A stretch of 64,000 bases of DNA from Corbicula japonica (GCA_038501625.1 JAZAYU010000701.1:113433-177432); one strand, 5' to 3'; positions 51,083 through 62,668 are shown, counted from the stretch's first letter. The notes: generated by a model not told the origin, from the letters alone. Numbers and translations are program-made.

Positions 51083-51828
51083 ACAAATTTGTGTCACTAC
51101 TATTGAATTATGTTCGGATTGAAGTGTCGATGACCGTTCGATTTGTTTGTTATTAGGTTGCTTTTTTATTCAACAGAACTTCACAAGAACCGATTTGATT
51201 ACATAAAATATGAATAGTTTCACAATTTAAATAATATTATGAAAAAAAAATTCGCAATCAGACGAATATTAATAAAAACATAATGAATAAAATAATTATC
51301 TGCGTAATCTTTTTAGACATGGTCCGAAGAAAAATCTTTGTTTACAAATACACAAGACGTTATCTTGTCTTTCATTTGTTTATCACTTAATATGTAAATG
51401 GAGTTACATTTTAAGCATTAAGTAGGACAGCGAAGCAGTCTACGGCGCAAATTAGATTTCGATTGTCGCGGAATTTGACAATATTAATGATACCAAATTT
51501 TCGATAATCAATGATAATCGAGACAGCATTATTTATCTTCATCAATGCGTGCTCAGCATAGAAATTTTGTGCATATGTTTTTCTTTGTCGCAAACTCAAA
51601 CAAAATAAACTACACCAATGCATAATGGTGACCCTGTCACAAAGTAGGCCAAAAGTATTAAGTTCTTCCCTACAACATATTACGAGTATGAACCTTTCTT
51701 TCGTATAGTCCTTCAGGCATCAGGCATGAATCTTGATTAAAGGAACCTTTGTAAGAAATTTTACGACTACCTTTCGAACGAAAAACACTAAGATTTAGTC
51801 ATAATTGGCAGAAAAATGCTATATCTGT
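51083..51828. other. Non-coding spacer
   Basis: Nothing recognised. Confidence 0.5.
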
Positions 51829-51972
51829 GCCCAAGATCATAAAACTAAATCTGGAGATCAGTCTCAAATCTTAAGCATCTGATTGGCTGAAATGGCGACA
51901 AGTCGCCATTTCAGCCAATCAGATCCTTGAGATTTGAGACTGATCTCAAAACTTAGTTTTACGATCTTGGGC
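51829..51972. mobile_element. Near-perfect foldback element, ~70 bp arms, 2-base loop
   Basis: The left arm runs from GCCCAAGATCATAAAACT to TGGCTGAAATGGCGAC, the centre is AA, and the right arm is its complement (GTCGCCATTTCAGCCAATC ... GATCTTGGGC) with only a few mismatches. One strand would form an almost uninterrupted hairpin. Partial relatives are at 44431 and 52448. Confidence 0.9.
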
Positions 51973-52447
51973 CCAGGAATAATCAAATTCAGATACATGT
52001 ATCACAGCATGTCCACACAGCAAACAAGTGGAGAGGGTATGAGAGCACGAGTTTATAAATAAAATCAGTTACAAACCGATTTGTCGGGTTTTCCACCTTC
52101 TTCGCTGGTTTTCCCTACGATGTAGGGAATGTCTGCAAAAACCATTTCAGTTTTATATAGCTTATGTTGGCCTAGAAAATTGCAATCACAAACATGGTTT
52201 AAATCGTTATAAGTAACAGATAAAAGTAAATATACTTACGCTTTTCTCACTGTCATCCACAACTCGAGCCGCTATTATCATGCGTGACTGGGGTTATCTT
52301 CCGAGTCCTGATTATTGGGATACATTCCGTGCAAAAGAACCCAACAAAAATGAGATTATGTGTTGTAAAAGCATTCGAACTCTTGTGTCATTCAAACAAG
52401 GTTCTGGTTTTTTTATTCTGCATGTACTGTATCACTAGGATGTGTTC
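51973..52447. other. Non-coding spacer
   Basis: Nothing recognised. Confidence 0.4.
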
Positions 52448-52563
52448 AGGTCTAAAGCTGAGATTAGAAACCAGTCTCAAATCTCACCAGTCGCCATTTC
52501 AGCCAATCAGACGCTTGAGATTTGAGACTGGTTTTCATGCTCAGTTTTATAACCTCGGGCACA
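52448..52563. mobile_element. Foldback element relative with shortened left arm
   Basis: AGAAACCAGTCTCAAATCTC, then ACCAGTCGCCATTTCAGCC, GAGATTTGAGACTGGTTTTC and CAGTTTTATAACCTCGGGC. It is the same family as 51829-51972, with an internal deletion that brings the arms closer. Confidence 0.8.
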
Positions 52564-53512
52564 GCTTCTAATTTCCAGTTTCATATATTGTATTGTGTAT
52601 TTATAGAAATATAGAAACTTTTTTTGGGAATAACCTATTCTGTGGTTAAATAAATAATGTTATAAACAAACGTTATATGTGCTACTGACCTGGCTAATAA
52701 TAAAACTAAGTTATTCATTTACTTACAAAAGACAAAGACAAAGATTAATCTGCCGCAAAAATAATATCATGGAAAACTTCGCAAAAATAACAAAAAACGC
52801 CACAAAAGTAACACGAAAACTCGTTTGGAAAGAGATCTAGAGAAAGTAAATAAACTTCATTTTATATTTCAAAATATCCTTTGGTTGCGGCAAATGAAGA
52901 GTGATATTTTTCCTTTTCATAAAGCTCCTTAAATGTTTATTACCCGACCCCACCCACAACCCGAAAAAGTATATTACCCCCTACACACACCTCCTTCCCC
53001 CAGGTTATTTTCCTTTGCTGCAATATCGCGCATTGCATAGCTGTAAATGATTTGTGAGTCTGTGTGCGTGTTAACTCTCCACAGACAAAACGAAAACATC
53101 AACACATTTGTTTTGCAATCACTCCACACTCAATCCTTTCCCGAGATTTCTTGAAAAAGTCATTTTTGCTTGCACATTTCAATTCGAAGTTGTAAAAGTG
53201 GAATTGTATGTTATAAGTAGTTTGGCTCTTCAGATCTAATGCTTTAGAAGTGTAAAAATACCTAATTTCTTATAACTTACTTGCGCTCTCAGTTTATTAC
53301 AACGTAATTACAAAAAAATTAAACATGGTAGGCCGTACTCTATATATTGTATGTATTTATTGATTTCTCAGTATTTCATATCGAGAGCACTCTAATACAA
53401 AATTATATTCATCTTCTATAATAGTGAAAAGATACAATTGTTTTCTTTCACTGGAGTTCTTGAAGGTCTGGACCACCTTCCAGTTTCAATACATAACCTA
53501 TGAGATGAACGA
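52564..53512. other. Non-coding spacer
   Basis: AT-rich, with a C-rich patch at 52940-53010 (ACCCGACCCCACCCACAACC). Nothing recognised. Confidence 0.4.
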
Positions 53513-53761
53513 CGTAGGGTGCACCAACCTCACATTTGCCCCAACAGGTTCTCATATCAGCAAATATGTACAAGTTGTCTTGGTTAAATAACTCCAACTC
53601 ACCCATCAGCTTAACAATGTTGCATGCAAAAGCACACAAACATATAAAACATAAGAAGCTATCAACATTGCAAATCTAATGGGCGTGTACTCGATGATCT
53701 TACCGAGACCAGAGTACCTGGAGTCAAATAAGCAAGAATACGATGACAGGGATAAAATGGA
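53513..53761 (-). repeat. R1 dispersed repeat, copy 15 (5' half)
   Basis: Reverse: AGGGTGCACCAACCTCACAT, TGTTGCATGCAAAAGCACAC, GTACTCGATGATCTTACCGA, ACGATGACAGGGATAAAATG. The hairpin and 3' half are missing. Confidence 0.85.
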
Positions 53762-53929
53762 GTTTCTATGTTCTATAAAAAAAGGATTTACCTTTAAACC
53801 TTCATAAACTCTCAAAGGCTGAAGTATAAAGATGCTATGTTTTATTATACAATAGGCTCTTGGCGAGTTACCCAATCAGTCATGCCAATGTTGTATAATC
53901 TTACCTCGCAACCTCTGTATCTAACTACA

Positions 53930-54033
53930 ATTCCGTTACTGCACACGAAAGGCTGAGTCAAACCGAGCCTGCAATAGTTTGATATGTGTCATGGTCGATG
54001 ACTTTCAAAGTTGCTTTTTTTCATCTATTTAAA
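53930..54033 (+). repeat. R2 dispersed repeat, copy 3 (3' part)
   Basis: AAACCGAGCCTGCAATAGTT, GGTCGATGACTTTCAAAGTT and TTCATCTATTTAAAAC match R2; the 5' half with GTTGCGCTCAAC is absent. Confidence 0.75.
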
Positions 54034-54559
54034 ACAAAAACAATGATGGCAGTAAATGTTTGAACAAAGCGCTCCTGTTAATTTAGATTTTTGATAATGG
54101 TTAATGTCTTTTTAATAGTTCTTTAGATAATACAATTGTACATACTTTTTGCAGTTCATTTTTAAGATTTCATCTGATTTTACCAATACCTGTTTATGTT
54201 TAACCATATATTGTTTGGAATGCAAAGCTTTCTGTTTTTCAATATATGAAATCATTTTGCGCAGTCATCTTTTCTCCATGTAAATTTTTGCACAACGATA
54301 AATGAACATTTCCATTGTTATTCCATTAGCAAACTACATACTTCACAAAATAATTCGAAATAGGAGAGAATAATTTATCAAACAAGTCTAATTTGTGATT
54401 TGTTTTTAATTATGTAAATTTGTACAAAAATATTTATTCAATTTAAAATCGCTTTCTGTGTTTGACCTGATAAAGCGGTTTTTGCTCTATTTAAAGCACG
54501 ATTTGTAGTAATGACAGTTCAAAATAATGTGAATTTGCTAGGTTAAAAGTTGCAAGATA
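54034..54559. other. Non-coding spacer
   Basis: Nothing recognised. Confidence 0.4.
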
Positions 54560-55135
54560 TATAGGTTGTTCAAACATGAATTCAAATTTGAAAAATGCTT
54601 GACTGAAACAGACGAACGCTTTTTAAATCATATTATCAAATTTAGAATCAGAAATCACAAACTACCAGTTGAAACAGGATCTTGGAATAATATTTTATTA
54701 GAAAATCGAATATGTACTCTATGCAATACTGGTATAGGAGACGAATTTCATTATATATTTGAATGCTCTATTTTAAGATCAATGAGACTATATTATATCA
54801 ATCCAGAGTATACTAATAGACCTAATATCTTTAAATTTGATAAGTTGTTAAATATGAATAGTAATAGCAACCATGATTACAAAAATCTAATAACAGTATG
54901 TATCTGTATAAAAAATATTATATGCCAATTCAAGTAAATGATTGTCTTGCGTTTGTAATGACTGTTAATGTTATACCTAAATTCTTACAGGTATTGTGTA
55001 TATTCGCTCTTTGTATGTTTTATTTGTTTTCACACATGTTTAATTATATATATTAATACTTATACCTCATGTTGTCATATGACTTGAGAGTGTACAATAA
55101 AAGTTGAGAGTATACAATAAAAGTTGAAGTTGAAG
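54560..55135 (+). mobile_element. 5'-truncated LINE: last ~120 codons plus 3' tail
   Basis: The frame 54566-54937 encodes FLNHIIKFRIRNHKLPVETG, RICTLCNTGIGDEFHYIFEC and RSMRLYYINPEYTNRPNIFK, the C-terminal zinc-knuckle region of the same LINE type as at 1276-3120. The 3' end after the stop carries repeated ACAATAAAAGTTGA units (55093-55135), a LINE-style tail. The frame is intact but is only a fragment; no ATG belongs to it. Confidence 0.75.
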
Positions 55136-56750
55136 CTAACTATTTCTAATTTTTAAACCATCGTACAAACATTCTTAACAAACATGAGCAGACGATCTAC
55201 GACGTTTCTCAGTAATTATACAATGGAATTTTCTTGCAAACAATAATATGAGATAAAAAGCTCCGCTGTTGGGATTGGTCGAGACGGGTCATATGTCCAC
55301 CAAAAAAGTGTTATCGTTAAAATGAAATTCACATGTTCTGCTACGTAATATTTGATACGCGACATCGGTCAGTGTATATAATTGGCAGCTTTACGAACGA
55401 AAATGATATTTATTCAATAATAAAGTAAACTAAAGTCAATAGTGAGTAAATATCAGTTGATTTTCACATCAATGACACTGCTCTATAATTGTCTTTGGTC
55501 TCGGTAAATTTACTCATAACACAAATTTAAAAAAAAATCACATTACTACCTCTAATTTAAATATAAGAAAACGAAAATTCATTTGTTTTATTCTTTGAAC
55601 AAATTTTGAACAAATTTACATTTCAAGAATCCAAATGTTCTTGAAAATCTGCAGTAACAACTTCGTTATCTTTTCTTTTGTTATAATTAGGGTTTTCAGA
55701 AAAAAAAGTGAATGGTTCTAAACAAACTTCACATTTGTTAGAATTTAGTGTTTTTCCAGTTCATTTAAATCACAAATCATTGATTACTTAAACAACTAGA
55801 CCTCAACTAACAATGCAAAAATGTCCAACCATTTGCAATTATCTCCTTTCCAATTGAAAATAGAGTGTTTTGAAATCCTTTATCAATTGTTATCCGATAA
55901 GCAGTTGCTCAGGTTGGAGATTATTTTCACCAGCAATTACACTTAATTAAAAATAACTGAGATGAACTAATAAAACAGCATTCAAAGCTTTCCTCGTTAA
56001 ATGAAAATATCTTAATAAGAAAATAAGCATAAAAAGTGGATACTTTTTATTTTTGTTCAGTATATTGTATACTCATCAGCCGACAACACTTCCCTGGCTG
56101 TATTATATGTTTGGACATTTAGATTGATAAGTTATCAAAATGCGACAGAAGTTTCACATCACCTCGGCAAAAATACATCACATGAGTATGAAATGTTAAA
56201 ATACAAATATTTTGTTGGACACTTGAATAGAAATAAATACTATTAATTTTTATCGATGAACATGTTCCATCATTCTGGACATTTTATTGACAATAGTTGC
56301 CGTTACTGGCCATTTTTTAGCTAAATTGACGTCTTGGTATAAATTATTGGCCTTGATAAATCGAACAATTTCTCAAAGTCTTGATTTATGTGAAAATGTT
56401 TCTTTTTGCGAAATGATTTAATTATAATATAATCCTGCCCCTGTCCCGAAACAAAACACCGAATGCAGCTACACCTGAAGTATATGACACACTAGGAATA
56501 CTTTGAATAGAGCAGCTGCGTATATAATTATGCTTTTAAAACATGTCTGTTAGTCATATTTGTCCCAATTTACTTGTTGACATTTTGGAAAAGAAATTTG
56601 AATCAACAATCAATTCTCATTTTTTTCTCAGCAACTTTTAGTTGATATTAATACATATTAAAACATGATATACCTCGTTTACCAAATTTTCGGTGAAATT
56701 TTCTCCTATTCAGTCACTAAAAGGCATAAAATACATGTAGTACTATTATT
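55136..56750. other. Gene-free stretch
   Basis: AT-rich, nothing recognised. Confidence 0.5.
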
Positions 56751-56850
56751 AATATACTTTTAAGAAATAAGAAACGCAAGTTCTTTATTTTAAACACGAA
56801 ATACATTTCGTGTTTGAAGAAGTTGCGTTTCTAATCTCTTTAAGTATATT
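56751..56850. repeat. Short foldback element, 100 bases
   Basis: AATATACTTTTAAG...AGAAACGCAAG on the left pairs with the right arm (CTTGCGTTTCT-like; TTTAAGTATATT end). The centre is AACACGAAATACATTTCGTGTT. Arms are about 45 bases, imperfect. Confidence 0.75.
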
Positions 56851-57063
56851 AACCACACGTGAGACATTGACGTATTCCACCCTGAAATGTGAATACGCAG
56901 TTATATCAGCCTTAATAAATAAGTAATAACACTGTGTTCTATTGTCGAGTTGTTGTTGTTTTTTTATTTCATATAAATGAAGCTATTAAGATTTTTATGC
57001 TTAAATTGAGTATGACCTGACAAATGCTTATGGTCACACGACCAGAGCACCTGGAGTGAAATA

Positions 57064-57261
57064 TTTGAATGTGTTCTGTCGGAATTTTGGAGCAGAAACT
57101 TTGAGAATGAACTCGAATGGTTAAAAAAACTTCATAATTATTATGGAAATTACAAACAACAAATGTTTCAGGCAGTTGTACAAATATTCTCTGTTGGTAA
57201 AGCCAAACAAAAAATTCTTAAAATCCTTAAGCGTAAATTCAGTTCTTTTGGAACACCATAA
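57064..57261 (+). CDS. Possible 3' coding exon, unknown protein
   Basis: An open stretch with no start codon reads FECVLSEFWSRNFENELEWL, then KKLHNYYGNYKQQMFQAVVQ and IFSVGKAKQKILKILKRKFS before a TAA. The residue mix (charged, amphipathic, few rare residues) is more protein-like than the usual frames here. No family is recognised, no upstream exon was found, and a clear splice acceptor was not seen, so this may be chance or a fragment of an unrecognised mobile element. Confidence 0.2.
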   Translation, partial: FECVLSEFWSRNFENELEWLKKLHNYYGNYKQQMFQAVVQIFSVGKAKQKILKILKRKFSSFGTP

Positions 57262-58228
57262 AATGTTGTACTTTTACGATCCCAAATAAACTCTGTTGCA
57301 ACAAGCGGTAAAAATATAAATATATATATATAAGTAGTATAATCATAACAAGCTGAGCAACCGATACAAATCAAGTATTTCATCACGTGGTATTTGAAAA
57401 GGAGTTTGTAGGTGGGGCAGTGAAATTATAGCTTGGAGATCAGAACTTTGTCTGTAAAATTATTTAAAAAAAATAAATGAAAATATTATTTATTTTTAGT
57501 AAATCAAAATTGCAATTCATTGTAATTTTTGAAAATTCTAATTTAGTTTTTCAAAACCTTTTTACAATTAATTTCAGGGCATAACAAATGCTCAAATAAA
57601 AAATAAGTTACATGTAGTCGAAAGCAATATTCATGAGGGCAAGCATAAAGATACTAGCATGATGCATGATTTCAAACAAAAAGAATACGTCATGTAAACG
57701 TTGCTATAAATGAAATTTATTACTAAATGCCTCAATCAAATGAAACTTTGTTTAACATTACTTCGTTGGAAGTATTGCACACACGCTAGTTGAAGACAAC
57801 GCCAAGCAAAACCGCGTTCAACTGTTCTAAATTGCAACCCAAGAAAATTACATAAAGATGATTGTAATGTTAAACGGTTTATGGTTATGAGATGAAAGCC
57901 TACAAAAGGCATTCTAAATGCAGGGGGTGTTTTTTAAATGTCGTAAATAAAACACACATAAGTATTAATTGACGTCTGTAACTTACAACTGTGGTTGAAG
58001 TATGAGTACACAAATGTCAAAACTGTTGAAGTTGAGTTAGTCTATCAGGGTAAGATGGTTCAACATTTACAATTATATGATGCTAAACTTTTGCTAGAAA
58101 ACACTCTCTTTCTTGCACACTTTCACGCACACACTCGCTTTGAATGTTTGTTCTTAATACATGCACTTTTGACAGAAACATGTAAAGTGACAATAAACCA
58201 TTTGAACAACAAAGAGGTATGTAATAAA
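57262..58228. other. Non-coding stretch
   Basis: Nothing recognised. A frame from 57995 runs into R1 and R2 sequence and is not a gene. Confidence 0.5.
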
Positions 58229-58505
58229 ACATGCATATCAGGAATAGCCACATTCAAAAGTGTACTGTTTACTGGTGTAAATATTGGGTTGCGCTCAACC
58301 CTAACGTTTGCGTGGGCAGTAATATGCATTTCCTTCTCTGCCCATGAAAAGATTCAAACAAACCGAGCCTGCGATAGTTTCATCTTTGTCGTCTTCAAAG
58401 TTCTCTTTTTATCTCAGAAAACACAGCCTCTACAAAATTACATAAATCAAAGAGGAAAAGAAAGTATGGATCTATAAAATGATCAGTTTTATGTAAAATA
58501 AAACA
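58229..58505 (-). repeat. R1 dispersed repeat, copy 16 (3' part, split by R2)
   Basis: Reverse: 58229-58262 (ATGCATATCAGGAATAGCCA, CATTCAAAAG) and 58412-58505 (TCAGAAAACACAGCCTC, AGAGGAAAAGAAAG, AACAACAAACAATAC). The two parts are consecutive in intact R1 copies; R2 lies between. Confidence 0.75.
58263..58411 (+). repeat. R2 dispersed repeat, copy 4, inserted in R1
   Basis: GTGTACTGTTTACTGGTGTA, GGGTTGCGCTCAACCC, CAGTAATATGCATTTCC, AACCGAGCCTGCGATAGTTT, GTCTTCAAAGTTCTC. The clean R1 junctions on both sides give the limits of R2 at about 149 bases here. Confidence 0.8.
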
Positions 58506-58516
58506 ACAAACAATAC

Positions 58517-58937
58517 AAAAAGGTGAAATATGCATATCAGGAATCGCCACATTCAGAAAAAAAACAGCCTCCCCACACAGTCAAGAAGAAGAGAGGGGGA
58601 GAGAGCATGGTTAATAAAATGATCAGTTTCAAAAAAGACACCACTAACAATAAACAAAAATGAGAACCCGAGAGGTTACCGCCTTGGAACGGTCAGTGGC
58701 AAATCAAATTGCCACTGGGGGTTTAAACCAGGTTCTAGGGTGCACCAACCTCACACTTGCCCCAACAGGTTCTCATATCACAAAACAAGTACAAGTTGTC
58801 TTGGTGGAAAAACTCCAACCCACTTATCGGCTTAACAATGTTGCATGCAAAAGCACACAAACATATAAAACATAAGAAGCTAAGAGCATTGCAAAGCCGA
58901 AGGGGCGGGTACTCAATGATCTTACCGATCTTACAAG
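58517..58937 (-). repeat. R1 dispersed repeat, copy 17 (reference copy)
   Basis: R1 is a ~450-650 base interspersed repeat with at least 18 copies or fragments here. Read forward (complement of this copy) the order is: TCTCGGTAAGATCATTGAG; TGCATGCAACATTGTT; CACCAAGACAACTTGTAC; GGGGCAAGTGTGAGGTTGG; GCACCCTAGAACC; GGTTTAAACC; a 24-base hairpin CAGTGGCAA-6-TTGCCACTG; GACCGTTCCAAGGCGGTAAC; a CT-rich stretch; GCTGCGTGGGGAGGCTGTG; and TGATATGCATATTTCAC. GGCAAGTGTGAGG and GGTTTAAACC lie about 30 bases apart and weakly resemble Pol III A and B boxes, so a SINE is possible. No consistent target duplication or A-tail was seen. Reading frames through R1 recur between copies only because the copies are similar. 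Confidence 0.92.
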
Positions 58938-58984
58938 AAAAACAGAACCTGATTAAATGAACAAACAAATAAAAGATTTTTATG

Positions 58985-59075
58985 TGTATTAGCTCCAACC
59001 CAACTCGGCACAGTTGCATGCAAAATTTTGCAAACAACGAATAAAACACGAGAAGCTACTGACAATGTTAAGAAA
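58985..59075 (-). repeat. R1 fragment, copy 18
   Basis: TTAGCTCCAACCCAACTCGG, CAGTTGCATGCAAAATTTTG and AATAAAACACGAGAAGC follow the R1 word order in reverse. Confidence 0.6.
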
Positions 59076-59898
59076 ACAATACGGGTTAAAAATGATGTGC
59101 TTGCTTCTTGTTGTAATTTGTCTTTGAAACTAGTCTGAAAAGATGAAGTAAGGGCGAAAACTCATACGAGCGTTTGGAATATCCTTGTACAAAACAGCAA
59201 AGAGACTCCTATCGTTTTAAATCGTAAAACAGTGAAATATGCATAACATAGTAACAAAGGGAGGTAAACAGACAGAAAGACCGATCGATAGACCGAAAAA
59301 CAGCAAAATTTCAAACATTAAAAATGTTAAATATATATATATCATTGAAACTATTACCCCTCTTATTTCAATGCACAATTATAACATAATTATAAGTTAA
59401 TGGTGCGTATTTAGACATGCTTCTTTAAACACTAATTTAAATTCATCAAAAACACATTTGATTGATTATGCAAATACAAAAAATTATATATAAAATAAAA
59501 AATTAAAGTTTAAACTTATATCATAAAATGGGTATAAAGTATACCTAAAACAGTCGTAACAATGGTGTGATACGAGGTAGTGAATATAAAACGAAGATGT
59601 GAGTGGCGAATTCGCGAGTGAAAATATCAGATTTTGGAGATTTTTTTGACAAACTAATATATAAAAAAAACGAGAAGAGAGGTAATTAGTTTTAAAAAAG
59701 AAGTCCATTAAAACAGAAAAATGAAAATGCACACAGTTTCAAAAACAATGAATTATCAATTTGATTTAACTGAGAAATCTTTATAATTCTGTAGTGAAAA
59801 CATAAATTAACTATTATTTTCTGACTGTTTAAAACAAAATCCATCTGTTCGGTGATTTCCAAAAAATCCCTCGTCAACCAAAATTTACCAACAACGAC
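59076..59898. other. Non-coding spacer
   Basis: AT-rich. A remnant GTGAAATATGCATA word at 59233 may be another R1 end. Nothing else recognised. Confidence 0.4.
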
Positions 59899-60215
59899 TT
59901 ACACCCGTTCACACATAGACGCCGCTTCTACTACGATCAAAGCGTGGCCGAAAACGTGGCCGATCGTGACGAATCGCAGGAGAAACGTAGTGGAGTCTTC
60001 ATAAGCGCAGTATGATCGCGATAGGGTAATCATGATCGAGGAGCTCTACGCTCAAAACAAGCGTAGAGGCATCGTGACCAACAAAAATCGGGGTAAAGTC
60101 GTAAGAGCGTAGTAGAAGCGCCGTAATCGCACATGCAGTGCGGAAGCTTCGTGAAAAACTTTTTCAGATCGTGGCTCGATCGGGGATCGTCGCAGCTCTG
60201 TGTGAACGGGGTTAA
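59899..60215. mobile_element. CpG-rich MITE with TTAACCCCGTTCACAC termini
   Basis: Left TTACACCCGTTCACACATAG, right CTCTGTGTGAACGGGGTTAA: inverted repeats of about 18 bases with one or two mismatches, and TTAA/TTAC at the edges. Nested inverted repeats lie inside (GCCGCTTCTACTACG at ~59931 and CGTAGTAGAAGCGCC at ~60107; CTACGCTC/GCGTAG in the centre). It is rich in CGATCG/CGTAG words, unlike the surroundings. 317 bases, non-coding. Confidence 0.8.
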
Positions 60216-62553
60216 GAGAGAGACCGATCACATTGTAGTCACGATGTACACAAGTAATTATATTTTAAATGTGTTTTATCAGCAAAAACATGGTTTACAA
60301 ATTTGATCCGGCTTTTTTGCACGTCGAATATTGATCACTTAAAATATGTTATCTGCCACTGAGTATCACGTGACGGTCTACTTAAACGTAAACATCATCA
60401 GTTTTACCCATCATATTTACTAATGAAGCAATTAAGAAAACGCGACAGGTAGTATATGCGTAAATCATTTGTACAAATAAGACTAATTGTTTGTCTAAAA
60501 TCATTACAATAATTGATATACGCAATATGTGTGCTATAGCAACGTGTCACAACATACTTGATTAATCGCCCGAAGAAATTTCGTGAATTGCGATGCAATT
60601 TGACATCTGTCTGCTGCAACAACTACGTAATGTTTTGTGTGGTAAAAATGTCAAAATGTGTAATAAAATCAACCATCAATAATGAGAAAATAATTGATAA
60701 TTGTAAATTATTTCCAGATAAGGTAACACCTCAAATGTTTAAAATATCACCTAAGACCTCTTTTTCCTAGGTCCCATAGGTAGTATCTATATATAATTCA
60801 AACCGAAAGAAAAAGTTGCACGAAACGTTTGAAGCATTATCAGTATTCAACAAGCAATATTTTCCAAGTGTTTGTGTCATTCATGTTAATACTGTGAATC
60901 TTAATTCCCATATGTTCCGAAATATATGTTGAAACCACATCAACACATGTACGCTGTCCTATTACACCCACCGCCCAACTCCCCATGTTAGCATAAAACA
61001 GTCAGTTATCTGTTATTTATTGGCTGCTGAATGCTGTATTCATTAAAACATAAATTTATTAATATTTAACTTCTTTTGTCAAAATAAATACAAGTCTCAA
61101 CGCGCGTTATTATTTGATATTTATATGGGTTTTTTTTATATTTTTATTAAACATATTGCACTGCATTTAACATCATAGTGTATACTAGCATTCGGCCACG
61201 AGTAACTTATACCAACGTTAGCAGATTCGTTACATTTTTATTATGCTGTACCTAGTGAAAAGTTTTTATTATAAGAGAAAAAACAAGTTAATCACGTGCA
61301 TATATTATATACATGTATAAACAATTTCCTAAAAACCTTACATTGTTCCGTTTTATTTTTTCAGCGCGTTTTGATAAAAGCCGTGTACATAAAAAGACAT
61401 CATATAATTTTGGTAACAAAAGCTTTTTATTGTCTATGCTCATTTTAAGCCATGATCACTTTCCCACGAAAATTGCATTTTAGATAGGATATTATTTACG
61501 TCGAACATCTGTTGGTACGGACTGAGTGTCGGATAGATGCAAGATACTTGAACGTTAATAACAGTCACGCCATATAAAAACTACTTACTTTTACCTTGGT
61601 GGGCGGAGCTTTCCCACGTTGTATGTCTCCATAGAGGCACGCGACAAGTGCGTCAATCATGTCGCGCTTTACGCACACGCTCATCTGATTTATCTTATTA
61701 CCATATGATGACCATGCGTGAACATAACAGCGGTTTCAAGAGGACAGTTAAGTGCGAATTTTACAGTTCACACATACATGTCTTGTTCTTTTCATGTATT
61801 AACTTTTTTTGCACTCCTTTTAAGGATTTTCTCGACATTTATGTGCTTTTCTGAAATATTTAAGTTAGAAATTAAAAGTTCATGTACACTTCCTTTTTTT
61901 CTTATGTGTTATGTTTATATGTTATCCCTTAATTATTTATGGATTTTGAGATTTTTTCAAAATGTTGGTTGTAATCTTCAATTTTAATGAGTTATAGTTA
62001 CATAAAGAAAATGAAGAAATATATTTACAAAGCATAACTAGATGGACGGTATTTTCATCTTAGTGCAAAAATGGTATAAGCGGTGTTAAAATAAGTAGAA
62101 GATATTCTGTTTTTGCATTAAGGGGAGATATGTCACTGCAAACATAAGTGTTGTTATATAAATGCTACATGTAAACGGGTTTATAACACACCGAATTAAA
62201 AGAACATAACGTTTGTCGTTTACATTTAGCTATTTTTGCGTGCGTTCATTTTCATACTGAACGACGTAAAGTTTCCGAATTTTTATTTCACTACACAGCA
62301 GTAACCCTGATGTTACTAACTCCACCCAAAATGAAGTAGAATTGAGTTAATGAATGATCCTTGTGTACCAAAACGTCCAGTCACAGGTTCCTAGGTGTTT
62401 TATCAGTCTGTTTTCTAATTTTTCTTATTTAACTGTCACATAAGGACTTACAATCCAAAATAAAGCATTCGGTTCGAGGCGTGGCTGGAAACAAAAACCG
62501 CGCAAAAGCTATTGGATAGCGCACAAAGTCATTGTCTTGTGACGTTGACAAAC
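60216..62553. other. Gene-free stretch
   Basis: No convincing gene. Frames near 60558-60770 and 61648-61987 show no family motif. 61600-61690 is locally richer in CG (GGTGGGCGGAGCTTTCCCAC, CATGTCGCGCTTTACGCACA), possibly an unmethylated regulatory patch; this is speculative. Confidence 0.4.
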
Positions 62554-62668
62554 ATGCACGTTATACGACGACTTGCTCCAAAAGCGCGACGTCAGTTGCT
62601 TTGTCGTCAATGTGACTGTTCCAACAGCCATTCAAAAGATATTGATATCACGTCCTTCTATATATTTG
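62554..62668 (+). CDS. Possible first exon with a THAP-like zinc-finger start
   Basis: From ATG at 62554: MHVIRRLAPKARRQ, then CRQCDCSNSHSKDIDITSFY and IFG, followed directly by a good donor (GTAAGAC at 62669), phase 1. The C-x4-C, NxxxxKD, SF.xF pattern resembles the first part of THAP domains (C-x4-C ... VSFHKFP), but the second half with the W, C-x2-H ligands would be in a later exon, which I did not find. Weak evidence, reported as a candidate. Confidence 0.25.

Noticed and set aside
57995..58477. 160-codon frame on the + strand
   Set aside because: More than half of it is R1 and R2 repeat sequence, with no domain.
58660..58875. A frame (TALERSVANQIATGGLNQVL) recurring at 867, 5829, 13451, 43053 and 58660
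   Set aside because: It is R1 read through its hairpin region. Many copies have it broken and there is no protein-like constraint; the recurrence follows from DNA similarity.
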